A stretch of DNA of 64,000 bases from Rubellimicrobium mesophilum DSM 19309 (GTDB lineage Bacteria; Pseudomonadota; Alphaproteobacteria; Rhodobacterales; Rhodobacteraceae): positions 39,019 through 103,018 of the forward strand of contig NZ_KK088555.1 in the NCBI RefSeq assembly GCF_000600335.2. The letters run 5' to 3'. The stretch's first letter is position 1, and every line of letters starts with the position of its first letter. Below, piece by piece: positions 37,268 to 46,091 of this stretch. The notes under the pieces were generated by a model. That model ran no database searches and was not told the DNA's origin. It worked only from the letters and a program-made list of their open reading frames with translations. The position numbers and the translations under genes are program-made.

Positions 37268-37650
37268 ATGGTGTCGTCCGGCGTGCCGGGATCGGCCAGC
37301 GTGGACCGGTGCGCGGGAGCGCCCCCTGTGGCGGAGTCGTCGGTGGGGGCAGGATCCCCGACCGCCTCGGGCTCGGCGGCCTCCGCCGCCTGCCGCGCGG
37401 CCTCGGCGTCGCGGGCGTCGTCCTCGGCGGCCCATTCGGGGAAGTCGCGGCGCAGGCCGGCCGGCACGCGCGGGCGGGGATGGTCGGGGAAGACGAAGCC
37501 CTCGGATTCCCAGCCCCGGCGCCAGTGCCAGCGGGAGGCGGCGAGGGCTTCGAGCTCGGGGTCGGCGATGCGGCGTTGGCCGCGCGGGACGTGGTAGGGC
37601 ACGGGCAGGTGGATGAGGGCGAGCTCGGCGGCGGTGTAGGTGACGGGCAT
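37263..37650 (-). CDS. Hypothetical protein with unresolved 3' end at a REP element
   Basis: The ATG at 37650 opens a plausible protein (MPVTYTAAELALIHLPVPYH, then PELEALAASRWHWRRGW and [20 protein letters not shown]). After about 75 residues it becomes an alanine/glutamate-rich run. In that frame no stop occurs before the REP element, and the frame then runs antisense to ptsN, hpf and lptB, which is not credible coding. A 1-bp indel in the low-complexity part would bring it to the TAG at 37263-37265 formed by the REP edge, giving about 129 residues. I place the end there on that assumption. The function is unknown. Confidence 0.45.
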
Positions 37651-37711
37651 GGGGGCGGCATCCGGGGCGAGAGGGAGAGGGCGGGTTGCGCCTCAGGATG
37701 CCGGAGGGAGG

Positions 37712-37726
37712 TTAACGATCCGTTAC
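37712..37726. promoter_or_regulatory. CtrA-like motif (TTAA-N7-TTAC)
   Basis: TTAA and TTAC are spaced by exactly seven bases, one mismatch from the alphaproteobacterial CtrA box. It lies about 62 bases before the start of the hypothetical gene at 37650, a promoter-like position. The rest of the gap 37651-37821 shows nothing else. Confidence 0.35.
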
Positions 37727-37821
37727 AGCAACGGGCGTTGCGTGGCCCCCCGAGGACGGGCTTGGGCGTGGCGCGGGGGACACAGGGGGCGATTCGGGGG
37801 GCCGGGGCAGGGACCCTCGCC

Positions 37822-38172
37822 CTAGGTGGGCTGCGACTCCGGGGAGCCGTCGTCGAGCGGCCAGACCTCGATGACGCCGTGGGCGACGGCGCAGGGGCTT
37901 TTCGAGGCGATCTCGATGGCCTCCTCCAGCGTCGCGGCCTCGATGATCCCGAAGCCGGCGAGGGGGAGTGCGGCGGTCAGGAAGGGGCCCTTGGTGGTCC
38001 GGGCTCCGGTCGCGTCGGGGTTGCGGACCTGGACGGGGGTGCCGGCGCGGCCCATCACGGCGCCGTCCTCCTGGAGCCGCGCGTCGTGGGCGTGGGCGGC
38101 ATCGCGGACAGGTCAGGGCGTGCGGGCGTAGCCGGCTTCGTCGCCGTAGCCGATGGTCACGAACTTCGGCAT
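37822..38172 (-). pseudogene. YCII-family protein gene interrupted by an in-frame TGA
   Basis: The frame from MPKFVTIGYGDEAGYARTP meets TGA at 38113-38115 (residue 20). It then continues in the same frame with VRDAAHAHDARLQEDGAVM, TKGPFLTAALPLAGFGIIEA, and SKSPCAVAHGVIEVWPLDD to a natural end. This is the DGPFAE/YCII fold of about 116 residues, with the usual GPF motif. A CGA to TGA change, or paired indels, would explain the stop. A restart at ATG 38055-38057 could make a truncated 78-residue product. Confidence 0.62.
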
Positions 38173-38495
38173 GGGAACCCTCCGCGATGACGGGGGCACA
38201 AGGTCCGCTGCAGCTCGCCGGTTCCCCGCGGGGCGGCCAAGGTTGACCGGAGGGGGCCTGTGCACTAGTGTTCCGGCCTCTGACGAGGAGATCGTGTCGT
38301 GGACATTCGCCTGACCGCCTGATGGCCAGCCGCCGCCGTGCCCTGACAGGGTGCGGTCCGTCCCAACGTCCCGCCCGAGGAGTGCCCCGAGAATGGACAT
38401 CCGTCGCTGAGCCGCCCGTGAGGGGTGGCTTGCGGGCGGTCGGGGCTGCGTCCCGCGCCCGCCTTTGGCTGCAACTCGTCAGACGAAGGCACATC
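38173..38495. other. Intergenic region, nothing recognised
   Basis: The 323 bases between the YCII remnant (minus) and a possible small gene (plus) hold no credible reading frame, REP copy or tRNA. Promoters of both neighbours should be here, but none stands out. Confidence 0.4.
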
Positions 38496-38690
38496 ATGAC
38501 CGACAAGCCGACATTTCACCCCAAGCCGGGGCGGATCGAGTTCGTTCGCGCGCCCCAGCCGTCCCATTGGGTCCTGCCGCACCGCGCGGGCTTCGACCCC
38601 GGCGGACCGGCATCGCGTGTCCCGGACGGGCCGAAGGGTCCCAAGGGAAAGCCCATTCGCCTGCCCAGCATGTCGCGCGGGCGAGGGTAA
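38496..38690 (+). CDS. Possible small hypothetical protein
   Basis: The product is 64 residues from ATG, rich in proline, glycine and basic residues (TDKPTFHPKPGRIEFVRAPQ, then GPKGPKGKPIRLPSMSRGRG). Codon use is ordinary for the region and the frame is open upstream, so coding is not proven. Only a weak ribosome site (GAAGG) precedes it. It converges with epmA, whose stop is 46 bases further on. I do not recognise it. Confidence 0.4.
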   Translation: MTDKPTFHPKPGRIEFVRAPQPSHWVLPHRAGFDPGGPASRVPDGPKGPKGKPIRLPSMSRGRG

Positions 38691-38735
38691 GGCGAGGGCC
38701 TTCGGCGGGCGGGTGGCCCGCCGGAGGCCCGTGGC

Positions 38736-39770
38736 TCAGGGCACCGGCGCCCAAAGGACCTCGTCGATGCGGGGGGCGCCGGTGGCGAGGACCACGAGGC
38801 GGTCGAAGCCCAGGGCGATGCCGCTCGCCGGGGGCATATGGGCGAGGGCGCTCAGGAAGTCCTCGTCGAGGGGGTAGCGCTCGCCGTAGACGCGCTGCTT
38901 CTCGTCCATCTCGGCGATGAAGCGGCGGCGCTGCTCCTCGGGGTCGGTGAGCTCGCCGAAGCCGTTGGCGAGCTCGACCCCGCAGGCGTAGAGCTCGAAC
39001 CGCTCGGCCACGCGGGGGTCGTCGGGGGCCTTGCGGGCGAGCGCGGCCTCGGGGGAGGGGTAGCGGTCGAGGATCGTGGGACGGCCATGGCCGAGGTTGG
39101 GCTCGACATGGGCCGTGAGGATCTTGGCGAGGAGGTCGGACCAGGTGTCGTCGGCGGAGGGGCGGAGGCCGATGGCGGCGGCCTGCTCGCGCAGGAGGTC
39201 CGCGTCGGTGGTGCCGTCATCACGGATCGTGGAGAGGAGGTCCACGTCGGCGTGGATGTCGAAGGCCTCGGCGACGGAGAGACGCTCCGGGGGCGCGAAG
39301 GGGTCGCAGGTGGCGTCGCGCCAACGGAGGACGGGCGTGCCGGCGACCTCGGCGGCCATGCGGAGGATGGCGGCGCAGTCCTGCATGAGGGCGTCGTAGG
39401 GGTCCCCGGCACGATACCATTCGAGCATGGTGAACTCGGGGTGGTGCAGGGGGCCGCGCTCGCGGTTGCGCCAGACGTGGGAGAAGCTGAACAGGCGCGT
39501 CTCGCCGGCGGCGAGGAGCTTCTTCAGGGCGAACTCGGGGCTCGTGTGGAGGTGGAGGGTGCGCGTGCCGCCATCGTTGCCGATGGCGGTCGTGGAGAAG
39601 GCGTGGAGGTGCGCCTCGTTGCCCGGCGAGGTCTGGAGGGCGGAGGGGTCGGCCTCGAGGAAGCCCATGTCGTCGAACCAGGCGCGGAGGGCGGACTGGA
39701 GCCGGTTGCGGGCGAGGAGGAGGGGGCGGCGCGTCTCGTGGCGCGCGGGGGTCCACCAGGGGTCGGTCAT
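38736..39770 (-). CDS. epmA: EF-P lysine ligase EpmA (lysyl-tRNA synthetase paralogue)
   Basis: The product is 344 residues, the catalytic core of a class II lysyl-tRNA synthetase without the anticodon-binding domain. Start chosen at MTDPWWTPARHETR. Class II motif 2 is visible as FSHVWRNRERGPLHHPEFTM and motif 3 as GIALGFDRLVVLATGAPRID. VELANGFGELTDPEEQ holds substrate-contact residues. EpmA attaches beta-lysine to EF-P, whose gene is divergent 190 bases away. The partner aminomutase EpmB is not in this window. Confidence 0.92.
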   Translation of the reverse strand: MTDPWWTPARHETRRPLLLARNRLQSALRAWFDDMGFLEADPSALQTSPGNEAHLHAFSTTAIGNDGGTRTLHLHTSPEFALKKLLAAGETRLFSFSHVWRNRERGPLHHPEFTMLEWYRAGDPYDALMQDCAAILRMAAEVAGTPVLRWRDATCDPFAPPERLSVAEAFDIHADVDLLSTIRDDGTTDADLLREQAAAIGLRPSADDTWSDLLAKILTAHVEPNLGHGRPTILDRYPSPEAALARKAPDDPRVAERFELYACGVELANGFGELTDPEEQRRRFIAEMDEKQRVYGERYPLDEDFLSALAHMPPASGIALGFDRLVVLATGAPRIDEVLWAPVP

Positions 39771-39959
39771 GCGGGGTGTCTCCGGGGGGACAGGGGGCGG
39801 CGCCGGGGGGCGGTCATGCGGGGCTCCTCTGGCGGATGAAGGCAAGATGCGCTAGGGGGCCGCCTGATGCGTCCCGGGCGGTGGGGTCACGACGATTCCC
39901 CGGCGGGTCGGCTGGTCCCCGCGCGGGGCCGAATTCGTCGCCATCCAAGGATCAGACCC

Positions 39960-40526
39960 GTGAAAGTCATCGCCTCCTCCCTCCGCAAGGGCAACGTGCT
40001 CGAGATCGACGGCAAGCTCTATGCCGTGCTGACCGTGTCGAACTTCCACCCCGGCAAGGGGACGCCCACCACCTCGGCGGACCTGCGTCGCCTGTCGGAC
40101 GGCGTCAAGGTCTCGGAGCGCTGGCGCACCGTCGAGCAGGTCGAGCGCGTCAACGTGGACGAGCGGGAATACGACTTCCTCTACGAGGACGGCGAGGGCT
40201 TCCACTTCATGCAGCCCGAGTCCTACGAGCAGGTGACCGTGGGCGCCGACCTGATCGGGGACGACAAGGTCTACCTGCAGGAGGGGATGCGCGTCTTCCT
40301 CAAGACCTACGAGGGCGTCGCGGTGGGGATCGAGTATCCGCAGAAGATCACCGTGGAGATCGTCGAGACCGAGCCGGTGGTGAAGGGGCAGACGGCGTCG
40401 TCCTCTTACAAGCCGGCGATGGCGGGGAACGGGCTCCGGATCATGGTGCCGCCGCATATCGGCGTGGGGACCCGGGTCATCATCAACACCGAGGACAACT
40501 CCTACGTGAGCCGGGCGCAGGATTGA
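39960..40526 (+). CDS. efp: Elongation factor P
   Basis: The product is 188 residues from a GTG start. The three-domain EF-P fold is clear: MKVIASSL-type N-terminus, the modification loop HPGKGTP with lysine 33 as the likely modified residue, and [19 protein letters not shown] in the C-terminal domain. EF-P relieves ribosome stalling at proline runs. The presence of a lysine there and of epmA next door supports beta-lysylation. A strong terminator follows. Confidence 0.96.
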   Translation: MKVIASSLRKGNVLEIDGKLYAVLTVSNFHPGKGTPTTSADLRRLSDGVKVSERWRTVEQVERVNVDEREYDFLYEDGEGFHFMQPESYEQVTVGADLIGDDKVYLQEGMRVFLKTYEGVAVGIEYPQKITVEIVETEPVVKGQTASSSYKPAMAGNGLRIMVPPHIGVGTRVIINTEDNSYVSRAQD

Positions 40527-40548
40527 GGCCCCACCCCCCGCGAACGGA

Positions 40549-40581
40549 CGAAGGGCGCCCCTCGGGGCGCCCTTCGCGTTT
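40549..40581. terminator. Terminator after efp
   Basis: CGAAGGGCGCCC pairs perfectly with GGGCGCCCTTCG around a tight CTCG loop region, followed by CGTTT. It lies between the convergent efp and capsule-export genes, 23 bases after efp, and could serve both strands. Confidence 0.75.
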
Positions 40582-40598
40582 CGGGGCGGTGAGGAGGC

Positions 40599-42194
40599 TC
40601 AGCGGCGGTCGCGGAAGGCGTAGGCGGCGAGCGTGAGCATCATCCAGGCCAGCGACGCGAAGAGCGCGGTCAGCAGCGTGAGCTCCCAGCGCTGGGGATA
40701 CTCGGCGCGCTGGGCGAGCGTGGGCTCGACGTGGGCGGCGAGGTAGCGGCTCTGCTGGCGGCTCTCGGCAAGGGCGCCGTCGTAGGAGGCCATGGCCGCG
40801 ATATAGGCCCTCTGCGCGAACTCCTGATCGACCTGGAGCTTCTCGTAGTCGCCCACGAGGTCGGCGAAGGCCGTGCCGCCCGAGGCATCCTCGGGGGCGG
40901 CGTCGGGGTCGCCCTCGGTCGAGGTGCCGCGGCCGAGGCCGAGGTTGGCGCGCTCGTCGGCGATGCGGGCCTGGATCACGTCCACGCGGTCCATGGCCTG
41001 CCCGACCCGGGGGTCGTCGTCGGCGGCGCTCTCGCGCAGGAGGTCGAGCTCGATCAGGGCCTGGGCGAGCTGGTCCTGGAGCCGGCCCAGCAGGCCCATC
41101 TGGGTCTGGAGGTTGGCCTCGGGGTCGACGAGCTGGTTGACGTTGCGGAATTGCGTCAGGGCCGCGCGGGCGTCCTTGAGACGTTCGATGGATTCGTCGA
41201 GCTCCTCGCGGGCGAGGCGGGTCTTGTCGGACTGGGCGATGTCCGAGAGCTGGTTGATGAGGCGCTGCGACTCCTCGAAGATCGCCTGGGAGATGGCCTG
41301 GGCGTCCTCCGGGGTGAAGGCCTGCACCTCGACGTCGAGGAGGCCGGTGGAGCTGTCGTTGTAAACCGCCACCATGCCCTGCCAGTAGCCGACGAGGTCT
41401 TCGATGGTGCCGGGGGAGTGATAGGCGAAGATCGGGTCGCAGTCGGGGTCGCCCTTGGCCCAGAGGCCGCGGAGGTCGAGCCTGGCGTCGATCTTCTCCA
41501 CGATCTCCTGGCTCTGGATGTAGCGGTAAAGGATGTCGGTGTCCGAGGAGGAGGAGTTGCCGCCCATGCCCACCAGGCCGCCCAGAAGGGACGCGGCCGA
41601 GGCGGCCTCCTCGGTGCGGACGGAGAAGCCGACGGACGAGGCGTAGCGCGGGGAGGCGCGTTCCCAGAGGTACCAGGCGGTGACGCCGGTCGGCAGCACC
41701 ACGAGGAGGAGGAAGGTCACCAGCACGCCCCAGTGGCGGGCCCGCGCCCGGGCGGCACGGGCGGGACGGCGCAGCGGGTTCGTCAGCCGGGCGCCGGGGC
41801 GCGGCTGGAAGCCGTCGTCGTCGTCCATGTCGCGGCGCACGGGCCCGACCGGCGCGACGGCCGGAGCCGAGGGCGGGACCGGGGCGGGGGCCGAGGGGGC
41901 GGCGACCTGCGGAAGGGGCGGAACCTCGCCGCCGGGGGCCAGCAGCGGGTCGGGCGCGCGGGTCCGGCCGTTGCGGATCCGGTTGCCGCTCTGGCGCCGG
42001 GCCTCCATGCGGAGGAGCTTGGCCTGCTGGGGCGAGATGTCGCCGATCTCGGCCGCGCGCTGGCGCTGACGCTCGGCCTTGCGGTCCTCGAGAGAGAGGA
42101 CCGGGGTCTCGGCGGGGCCGACGTGGTCGGGGGCGGGGGCGGCCTCGGGGGACTTGCCGTCGCGGGGAGGAGGCGTGTCGGCGGGTGCGCTCAT
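40599..42194 (-). CDS. Capsule/polysaccharide export inner-membrane protein (KpsE/CtrB-like)
   Basis: The product is 531 residues. The N-terminal 150 residues are a proline/alanine-rich cytoplasmic region. The first helix is WGVLVTFLLLVVLPTGVTAW and the last is LTLLTALFASLAWMMLTLAA. Between them lies a long periplasmic part with coiled-coil character (TRLAREELDESIERLKDARA, then QDQLAQALIELDLL). PRYASSVGFSVRTEE is typical of the polysaccharide co-polymerase group. It probably bridges the periplasm in capsule export. No other capsule export gene is in the window; a glycosyltransferase is divergent beside it. Confidence 0.85.
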   Translation of the reverse strand: MSAPADTPPPRDGKSPEAAPAPDHVGPAETPVLSLEDRKAERQRQRAAEIGDISPQQAKLLRMEARRQSGNRIRNGRTRAPDPLLAPGGEVPPLPQVAAPSAPAPVPPSAPAVAPVGPVRRDMDDDDGFQPRPGARLTNPLRRPARAARARARHWGVLVTFLLLVVLPTGVTAWYLWERASPRYASSVGFSVRTEEAASAASLLGGLVGMGGNSSSSDTDILYRYIQSQEIVEKIDARLDLRGLWAKGDPDCDPIFAYHSPGTIEDLVGYWQGMVAVYNDSSTGLLDVEVQAFTPEDAQAISQAIFEESQRLINQLSDIAQSDKTRLAREELDESIERLKDARAALTQFRNVNQLVDPEANLQTQMGLLGRLQDQLAQALIELDLLRESAADDDPRVGQAMDRVDVIQARIADERANLGLGRGTSTEGDPDAAPEDASGGTAFADLVGDYEKLQVDQEFAQRAYIAAMASYDGALAESRQQSRYLAAHVEPTLAQRAEYPQRWELTLLTALFASLAWMMLTLAAYAFRDRR

Positions 42195-42410
42195 GAGAAC
42201 CTGACAGCTTGGGAAAGGGGTCGGTGGCCCGGCGGCGCCCCCAGGACGCGGAACGAGCCGGCGGCGGGGGCCGCGCCGTCGGATCGGGTTGCACTTCGGG
42301 GGCCATTTCTACATAGGCCCGGGACGGAAGGCCAGACGGCACGATGACGCCGCCTCCGCCAGGGGCGCGGAGGTCGAGCCGGGCGCGGGGCCGGGGAGGG
42401 AGCGGGGGCG

Positions 42411-43340
42411 ATGGCGCCGCATGTCCATGTCCTGATGGCGACCTGGAACGGCGCCGCCCATCTGCGCGAGCAGTTGGCGTCCTTCGAGGCCCAGACGCAC
42501 GGGGACTGGTCGCTCTGGGTCTCGGACGACGGGTCCACGGACGGCACGGGGCCGATCCTCGCCGATTACGCGGCGGCGCGGCCGGGGCGGGTGCACCTGT
42601 TCGAGGGGCCGAGGCGGGGGAGCGCCGCGAACTTCCTGAGCCTGATGGCTCGGGCCGAGCTGCCCGAGGGGATCGTGGCGCTCGCGGACCAGGACGACGT
42701 GTGGCTGCCGCACCGGCTGGAGCGGGGGCTCTCGTGGCTCGGGCAGGGGGACGGGCGGCCCACGGTCTATGCGAGCCGGACGATCCGGGTGACGGAGGAC
42801 CTGGAGCCGCTCGGCCCCTCCATCGACCACCGGCGCGAGCCGGTCTTCGCCAACGCGCTGGTGCAGAACATCCTGGCGGGGAACACGCTGATCCTCGACG
42901 GGGCGGCGCTGCGGCTGCTGCGGCGGACGGTGCCGGCGGCGCTGGGGGCGGGCGTGCGGCACCATGACTGGTGGGTGTATCTGGTCGCCTCGGGCGCGGG
43001 GGCGCGGATCGCGATCGACCCGGAGCCGGGGGTGCTCTACCGCCAGCACGAGGGGAACCACATGGGCGCGCACCGCGACGCGCGGGGGGCGCTCGCGCGG
43101 TTGCAGGCGCTGCGGGGCGGGGTCTGGAACGACTGGGCCGACCGGAACGGCCGGGCGCTGGAGGCCGCGGGCGAGGTGCTGACGCCGGAGGCGCGGGCGC
43201 TGCTCGGGCGGTTCCAGGCGATCCGGTCGGGGACGCGGGGCGTCGCGCGGGCGCGGGCGCTGCGGGCGGCGGGCATCCACCGGCAGTCGCGGCGGGGCGA
43301 CGCGATCCTGGCGGCGATGGCGGCGCTGGGGTGGATGTAG
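42411..43340 (+). CDS. Family 2 glycosyltransferase
   Basis: The product is 309 residues. The GT-A nucleotide-binding core shows [32 protein letters not shown] and a DxD-like [12 protein letters not shown] near residue 93. [17 protein letters not shown] follows. These match rhamnosyl- and related transferases of family 2 that build surface polysaccharide. It is divergent from the capsule-export gene across a 216-base gap with no gene, so both may serve the same polymer. Confidence 0.92.
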   Translation: MAPHVHVLMATWNGAAHLREQLASFEAQTHGDWSLWVSDDGSTDGTGPILADYAAARPGRVHLFEGPRRGSAANFLSLMARAELPEGIVALADQDDVWLPHRLERGLSWLGQGDGRPTVYASRTIRVTEDLEPLGPSIDHRREPVFANALVQNILAGNTLILDGAALRLLRRTVPAALGAGVRHHDWWVYLVASGAGARIAIDPEPGVLYRQHEGNHMGAHRDARGALARLQALRGGVWNDWADRNGRALEAAGEVLTPEARALLGRFQAIRSGTRGVARARALRAAGIHRQSRRGDAILAAMAALGWM

Positions 43341-43395
43341 GCGCTGGACCTCCGGGCCGGGCGGGGTAGGGTCGCCCCGGACAGGGAGGATTCTC

Positions 43396-44133
43396 ATGGC
43401 AGGCGTGGCGATCGTCACCGGGGCGGGGACCGGGATCGGGCGGGCAGTGGCGCGGGCGCTCGTGGGCGCGGGCTGGCGCGTGGGCTTCGTGGGGCGGCGG
43501 GAGGCGCCGCTGCGGGAGGCCGTGGCCGAGGCGGGGGGCGGCCTCGCGCTGCCCTGCGACGTGACCGATGCCGCGCAGGTCGAGGCGGCGGTGGCGCGGG
43601 TCGTGCAGGAGTGGGGGCGACTGGACCTGCTGTTCAACAACGCCGGGCGGGGGTTCAAGGCGGCGACCATCGACGAGACGCCGGTGGAGGAATGGCTGGA
43701 CGTGGTGGCGGTGAACCTGACGGGGAGCTTCCTCTGCGCGCGGGCGGCGTTCGGGCAGATGCGGCGGCAGAGCCCTCCGGGGGGGCGGATCATCAACAAC
43801 GGTTCGGTGAGCGCGCAGGCGCCCCGGCCGGGGTCGGTGGCCTACACGGCGACCAAGCACGCGATCACGGGGCTGACGAAGTCACTGGCGCTGGACGGGC
43901 GGCCCTGGGACATCGCCTGCGGGCAGATCGACATCGGCAACGCGCTGACCGAGATGGCGCAGGCGATGACCGTGGGCGTGCCGCAGGCGGACCTGAGCAT
44001 CCGGGCGGAGCCGGTGATGGACGTGCGGGCGGTGGCGGACGCGGTGCTCTACATGGCGGGGCTGCCGCTCTCGGCCAACGTGCTGACGATGACGGTGATG
44101 GCGACGAAGATGCCGCTGGTGGGGAGGGGCTGA
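43396..44133 (+). CDS. Short-chain dehydrogenase/reductase
   Basis: The product is 245 residues. The NAD(P) motif [12 protein letters not shown] sits near residue 9, NNAG near residue 84, and the catalytic serine, tyrosine and lysine appear in [10 protein letters not shown] and YTATKHAI (tyrosine 152, lysine 156 by rough count). It is a classical SDR of unknown substrate, close to 3-oxoacyl reductases. AGGGAGGA precedes the start. The next gene begins two bases after its stop, so they are cotranscribed. Confidence 0.92.
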   Translation: MAGVAIVTGAGTGIGRAVARALVGAGWRVGFVGRREAPLREAVAEAGGGLALPCDVTDAAQVEAAVARVVQEWGRLDLLFNNAGRGFKAATIDETPVEEWLDVVAVNLTGSFLCARAAFGQMRRQSPPGGRIINNGSVSAQAPRPGSVAYTATKHAITGLTKSLALDGRPWDIACGQIDIGNALTEMAQAMTVGVPQADLSIRAEPVMDVRAVADAVLYMAGLPLSANVLTMTVMATKMPLVGRG

Positions 44134-44135
44134 GG

Positions 44136-45104
44136 ATGCGGATTCTCATCACCGGCGCGGCCGGGATGATCGGGCGCAAGGTCGCGGAGCGGCTGGTGCG
44201 GGACGGGCATCTGGGGGGGAGGCGCCTGGAGGCGCTGGTGCTGCACGACGTGGTGCGGCCTGGGACCGAGGGGCCGGGCGTGACAGCGCTGGAGGGGGAC
44301 CTGTCCGCCCCGGGCGCGGTGGAGGCGCTGGTCGCGCACCGGCCGGACGTGATCGTGCATCTGGCCGGCGTGGTGTCCGGTGAGGCCGAGGCGGATTTCG
44401 AGAAGGGGTATCGGGTCAACCTCGACGGGACGCGGGCGCTTCTGGAGGCGGTGCGGGGGGCGGGGCTGCATCCGCGCTTCGTCTTCGCCTCCACGGAGGC
44501 GGTGTTCGGGGCGCCGTTCCCGGACGTGATCCCGGACGACCTCGCGCCGCAGCCGCTGACGTCCTATGGGACGCAGAAGCTCATCAGCGAGGCGCTGGTG
44601 AACGACTGGTCGCGGCGGGGATTCCTCGACGGGGTGTCGCTGCGGTTCCCGACGATCTGCGTGCGGCCCGGCAAGCCCAACCGGGCGGCGAGCGGGTTCT
44701 TCTCGGGCATCGTGCGGGAGCCGCTGGTGGGGCTGCCCGCCGTGCTGCCGGTGCCGCGGGACGTGGTGCACACGATGGCCTCGCCCCGCGCGGCGGTGGG
44801 GTTCGTGCTCCATGCGGCGACGATGGACACGGGGGCGCTGGGCGGGCGGCGGGCGGTGATCCCTCCGGGGGTCGCGGTCAGCGTGGGCGAGGAAATCGAG
44901 GCGCTGCGGGAGGTGGCGGGGGACAAGGCGGTCCAGCTCATCGAGGAGCGGCCGGACCCGGCGGTCTGGGCGATCGTCTCGACCTGGGCGAAGGCCTTCG
45001 AGGCGAAGCGCGGACAGGAGCTGGGGTTCGAGGCGGAGGGGAGCTTCGGGGAGATCCTCCGGGTGCATATCGAGGACGAGTTGAGGAGACGGGTGCCGGG
45101 CTGA
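44136..45104 (+). CDS. NAD-dependent epimerase/dehydratase, D-erythronate dehydrogenase-like
   Basis: The product is 322 residues. The extended-SDR glycine motif is TGAAGMIGRKVA near residue 7. VIVHLAGVVSG follows, then STEAVFG and the catalytic SYGTQKLISE with tyrosine and lysine. The C-terminal block RFPTICVRPGKPNRAASGF is typical of DenD, which oxidises D-erythronate at C2. With the SDR gene upstream this suggests a small sugar-acid pathway. The exact substrate is inferred from similarity only. Confidence 0.87.
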   Translation: MRILITGAAGMIGRKVAERLVRDGHLGGRRLEALVLHDVVRPGTEGPGVTALEGDLSAPGAVEALVAHRPDVIVHLAGVVSGEAEADFEKGYRVNLDGTRALLEAVRGAGLHPRFVFASTEAVFGAPFPDVIPDDLAPQPLTSYGTQKLISEALVNDWSRRGFLDGVSLRFPTICVRPGKPNRAASGFFSGIVREPLVGLPAVLPVPRDVVHTMASPRAAVGFVLHAATMDTGALGGRRAVIPPGVAVSVGEEIEALREVAGDKAVQLIEERPDPAVWAIVSTWAKAFEAKRGQELGFEAEGSFGEILRVHIEDELRRRVPG

Positions 45105-45222
45105 GTTCTTCCCGGTTGCTGTCGGGCCTTCACGGGGACGCGAGGCGCGGCTTCGGTTCGCTGCCGGGAGGCGTTGTGCCTTCACGCAACCCATTGGACC
45201 CAGACATAAAGGAGGCGCTTTC

Positions 45223-45975
45223 ATGCGTATTCCCCTTCGATTTCTCCTGGCCCCTGTCGCCCTCGCGCTGCCGTCAGCGGCCCTCGCGCAGCAGGAGCCT
45301 GTCGTCGAGGCGCAGGTCGTGCCCCTCGCGGAGTGGAACCAGGACGAGCTCTATGCCACCGGCATCAGCCTCGACGAGCTGATCGGGGCCGAGGTCATCG
45401 GGCCGGAGGGCGACGAGGACATCGGCGACGTGGAGAACGTGCTCTTCGGGCCGGACGGGCAGGCGCTGGCCGTGGTGGCCGAGATCGGCGGGTTCCTGGA
45501 GCTCGGCGACACCCATGTGAGCATCCCCTGGGATCAGGTGGAGGTGATGGACGGCGGGGACGAGGTGCGCGTGCCGGTCACCGAGGAGTCGGTGAGGGAC
45601 TACACGCTGTTCTCGGACGCGGTCGTGAGCCTCGGGGACGTGCAGGAGGTCCAGCAGGTGAGCGGCGACAACGCCGGCGTGGTGGGGACCGGGCCACGGG
45701 TCTGGCGGGCGACGGATCTGGTCGGCGACTATGCGCGGCTGCTCGACGGCGGGAGCCTGGCCAACTACGGCTATGTCGAGGACGCGATCCTGCGCGACGG
45801 GCGGATCGAGGCCGTGGTGGTGAGCCCGGACGTGACCTGGGGGACGCCGGGCGCCTATGCCTACCCCTACAGCGTCGGCTGGATGCCGGGGACGGGCTAC
45901 TACGACCTGCCCTATGACCGGACCGAGGTCGAGGGGCGGCAACCCTTCGAGGAGGATCGCCTGGCCGAGGACTGA
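45223..45975 (+). CDS. Secreted PRC-barrel domain protein
   Basis: The product is 250 residues with a signal peptide (FLLAPVALALPSAALAQQ). A near-perfect ribosome site AAAGGAGG lies eight bases before the ATG, unusually strong for this window, so high expression is likely. The first PRC-barrel is visible as LIGAEVIGPEGDEDIGDVE with VLFGPDGQALAVVAEIGGFL. The second half has DYARLLDGGSLANYGYVEDA and a tyrosine-rich stretch (YAYPYSVGWMPGTGYYDLPY). Such periplasmic proteins in alphaproteobacteria have no firm function. Confidence 0.87.
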   Translation: MRIPLRFLLAPVALALPSAALAQQEPVVEAQVVPLAEWNQDELYATGISLDELIGAEVIGPEGDEDIGDVENVLFGPDGQALAVVAEIGGFLELGDTHVSIPWDQVEVMDGGDEVRVPVTEESVRDYTLFSDAVVSLGDVQEVQQVSGDNAGVVGTGPRVWRATDLVGDYARLLDGGSLANYGYVEDAILRDGRIEAVVVSPDVTWGTPGAYAYPYSVGWMPGTGYYDLPYDRTEVEGRQPFEEDRLAED

Positions 45976-46091
45976 GGCGACCGGGCCGGGCGGTCCCCCC
46001 GAGGGCCGCCCACTCGCGAGCCGGCCCGGGATCGCGAACGGCTTCGGGAGGGGGGGCGCGCGCCGGGACGGAGCCGCGCCCTCGCGATGCG

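Noticed and set aside
38113..38115. TGA inside the YCII gene as a selenocysteine codon
   Set aside because: The family has no redox cysteine at this position, no SECIS-like hairpin follows at close range, and other selenoprotein genes are not seen.
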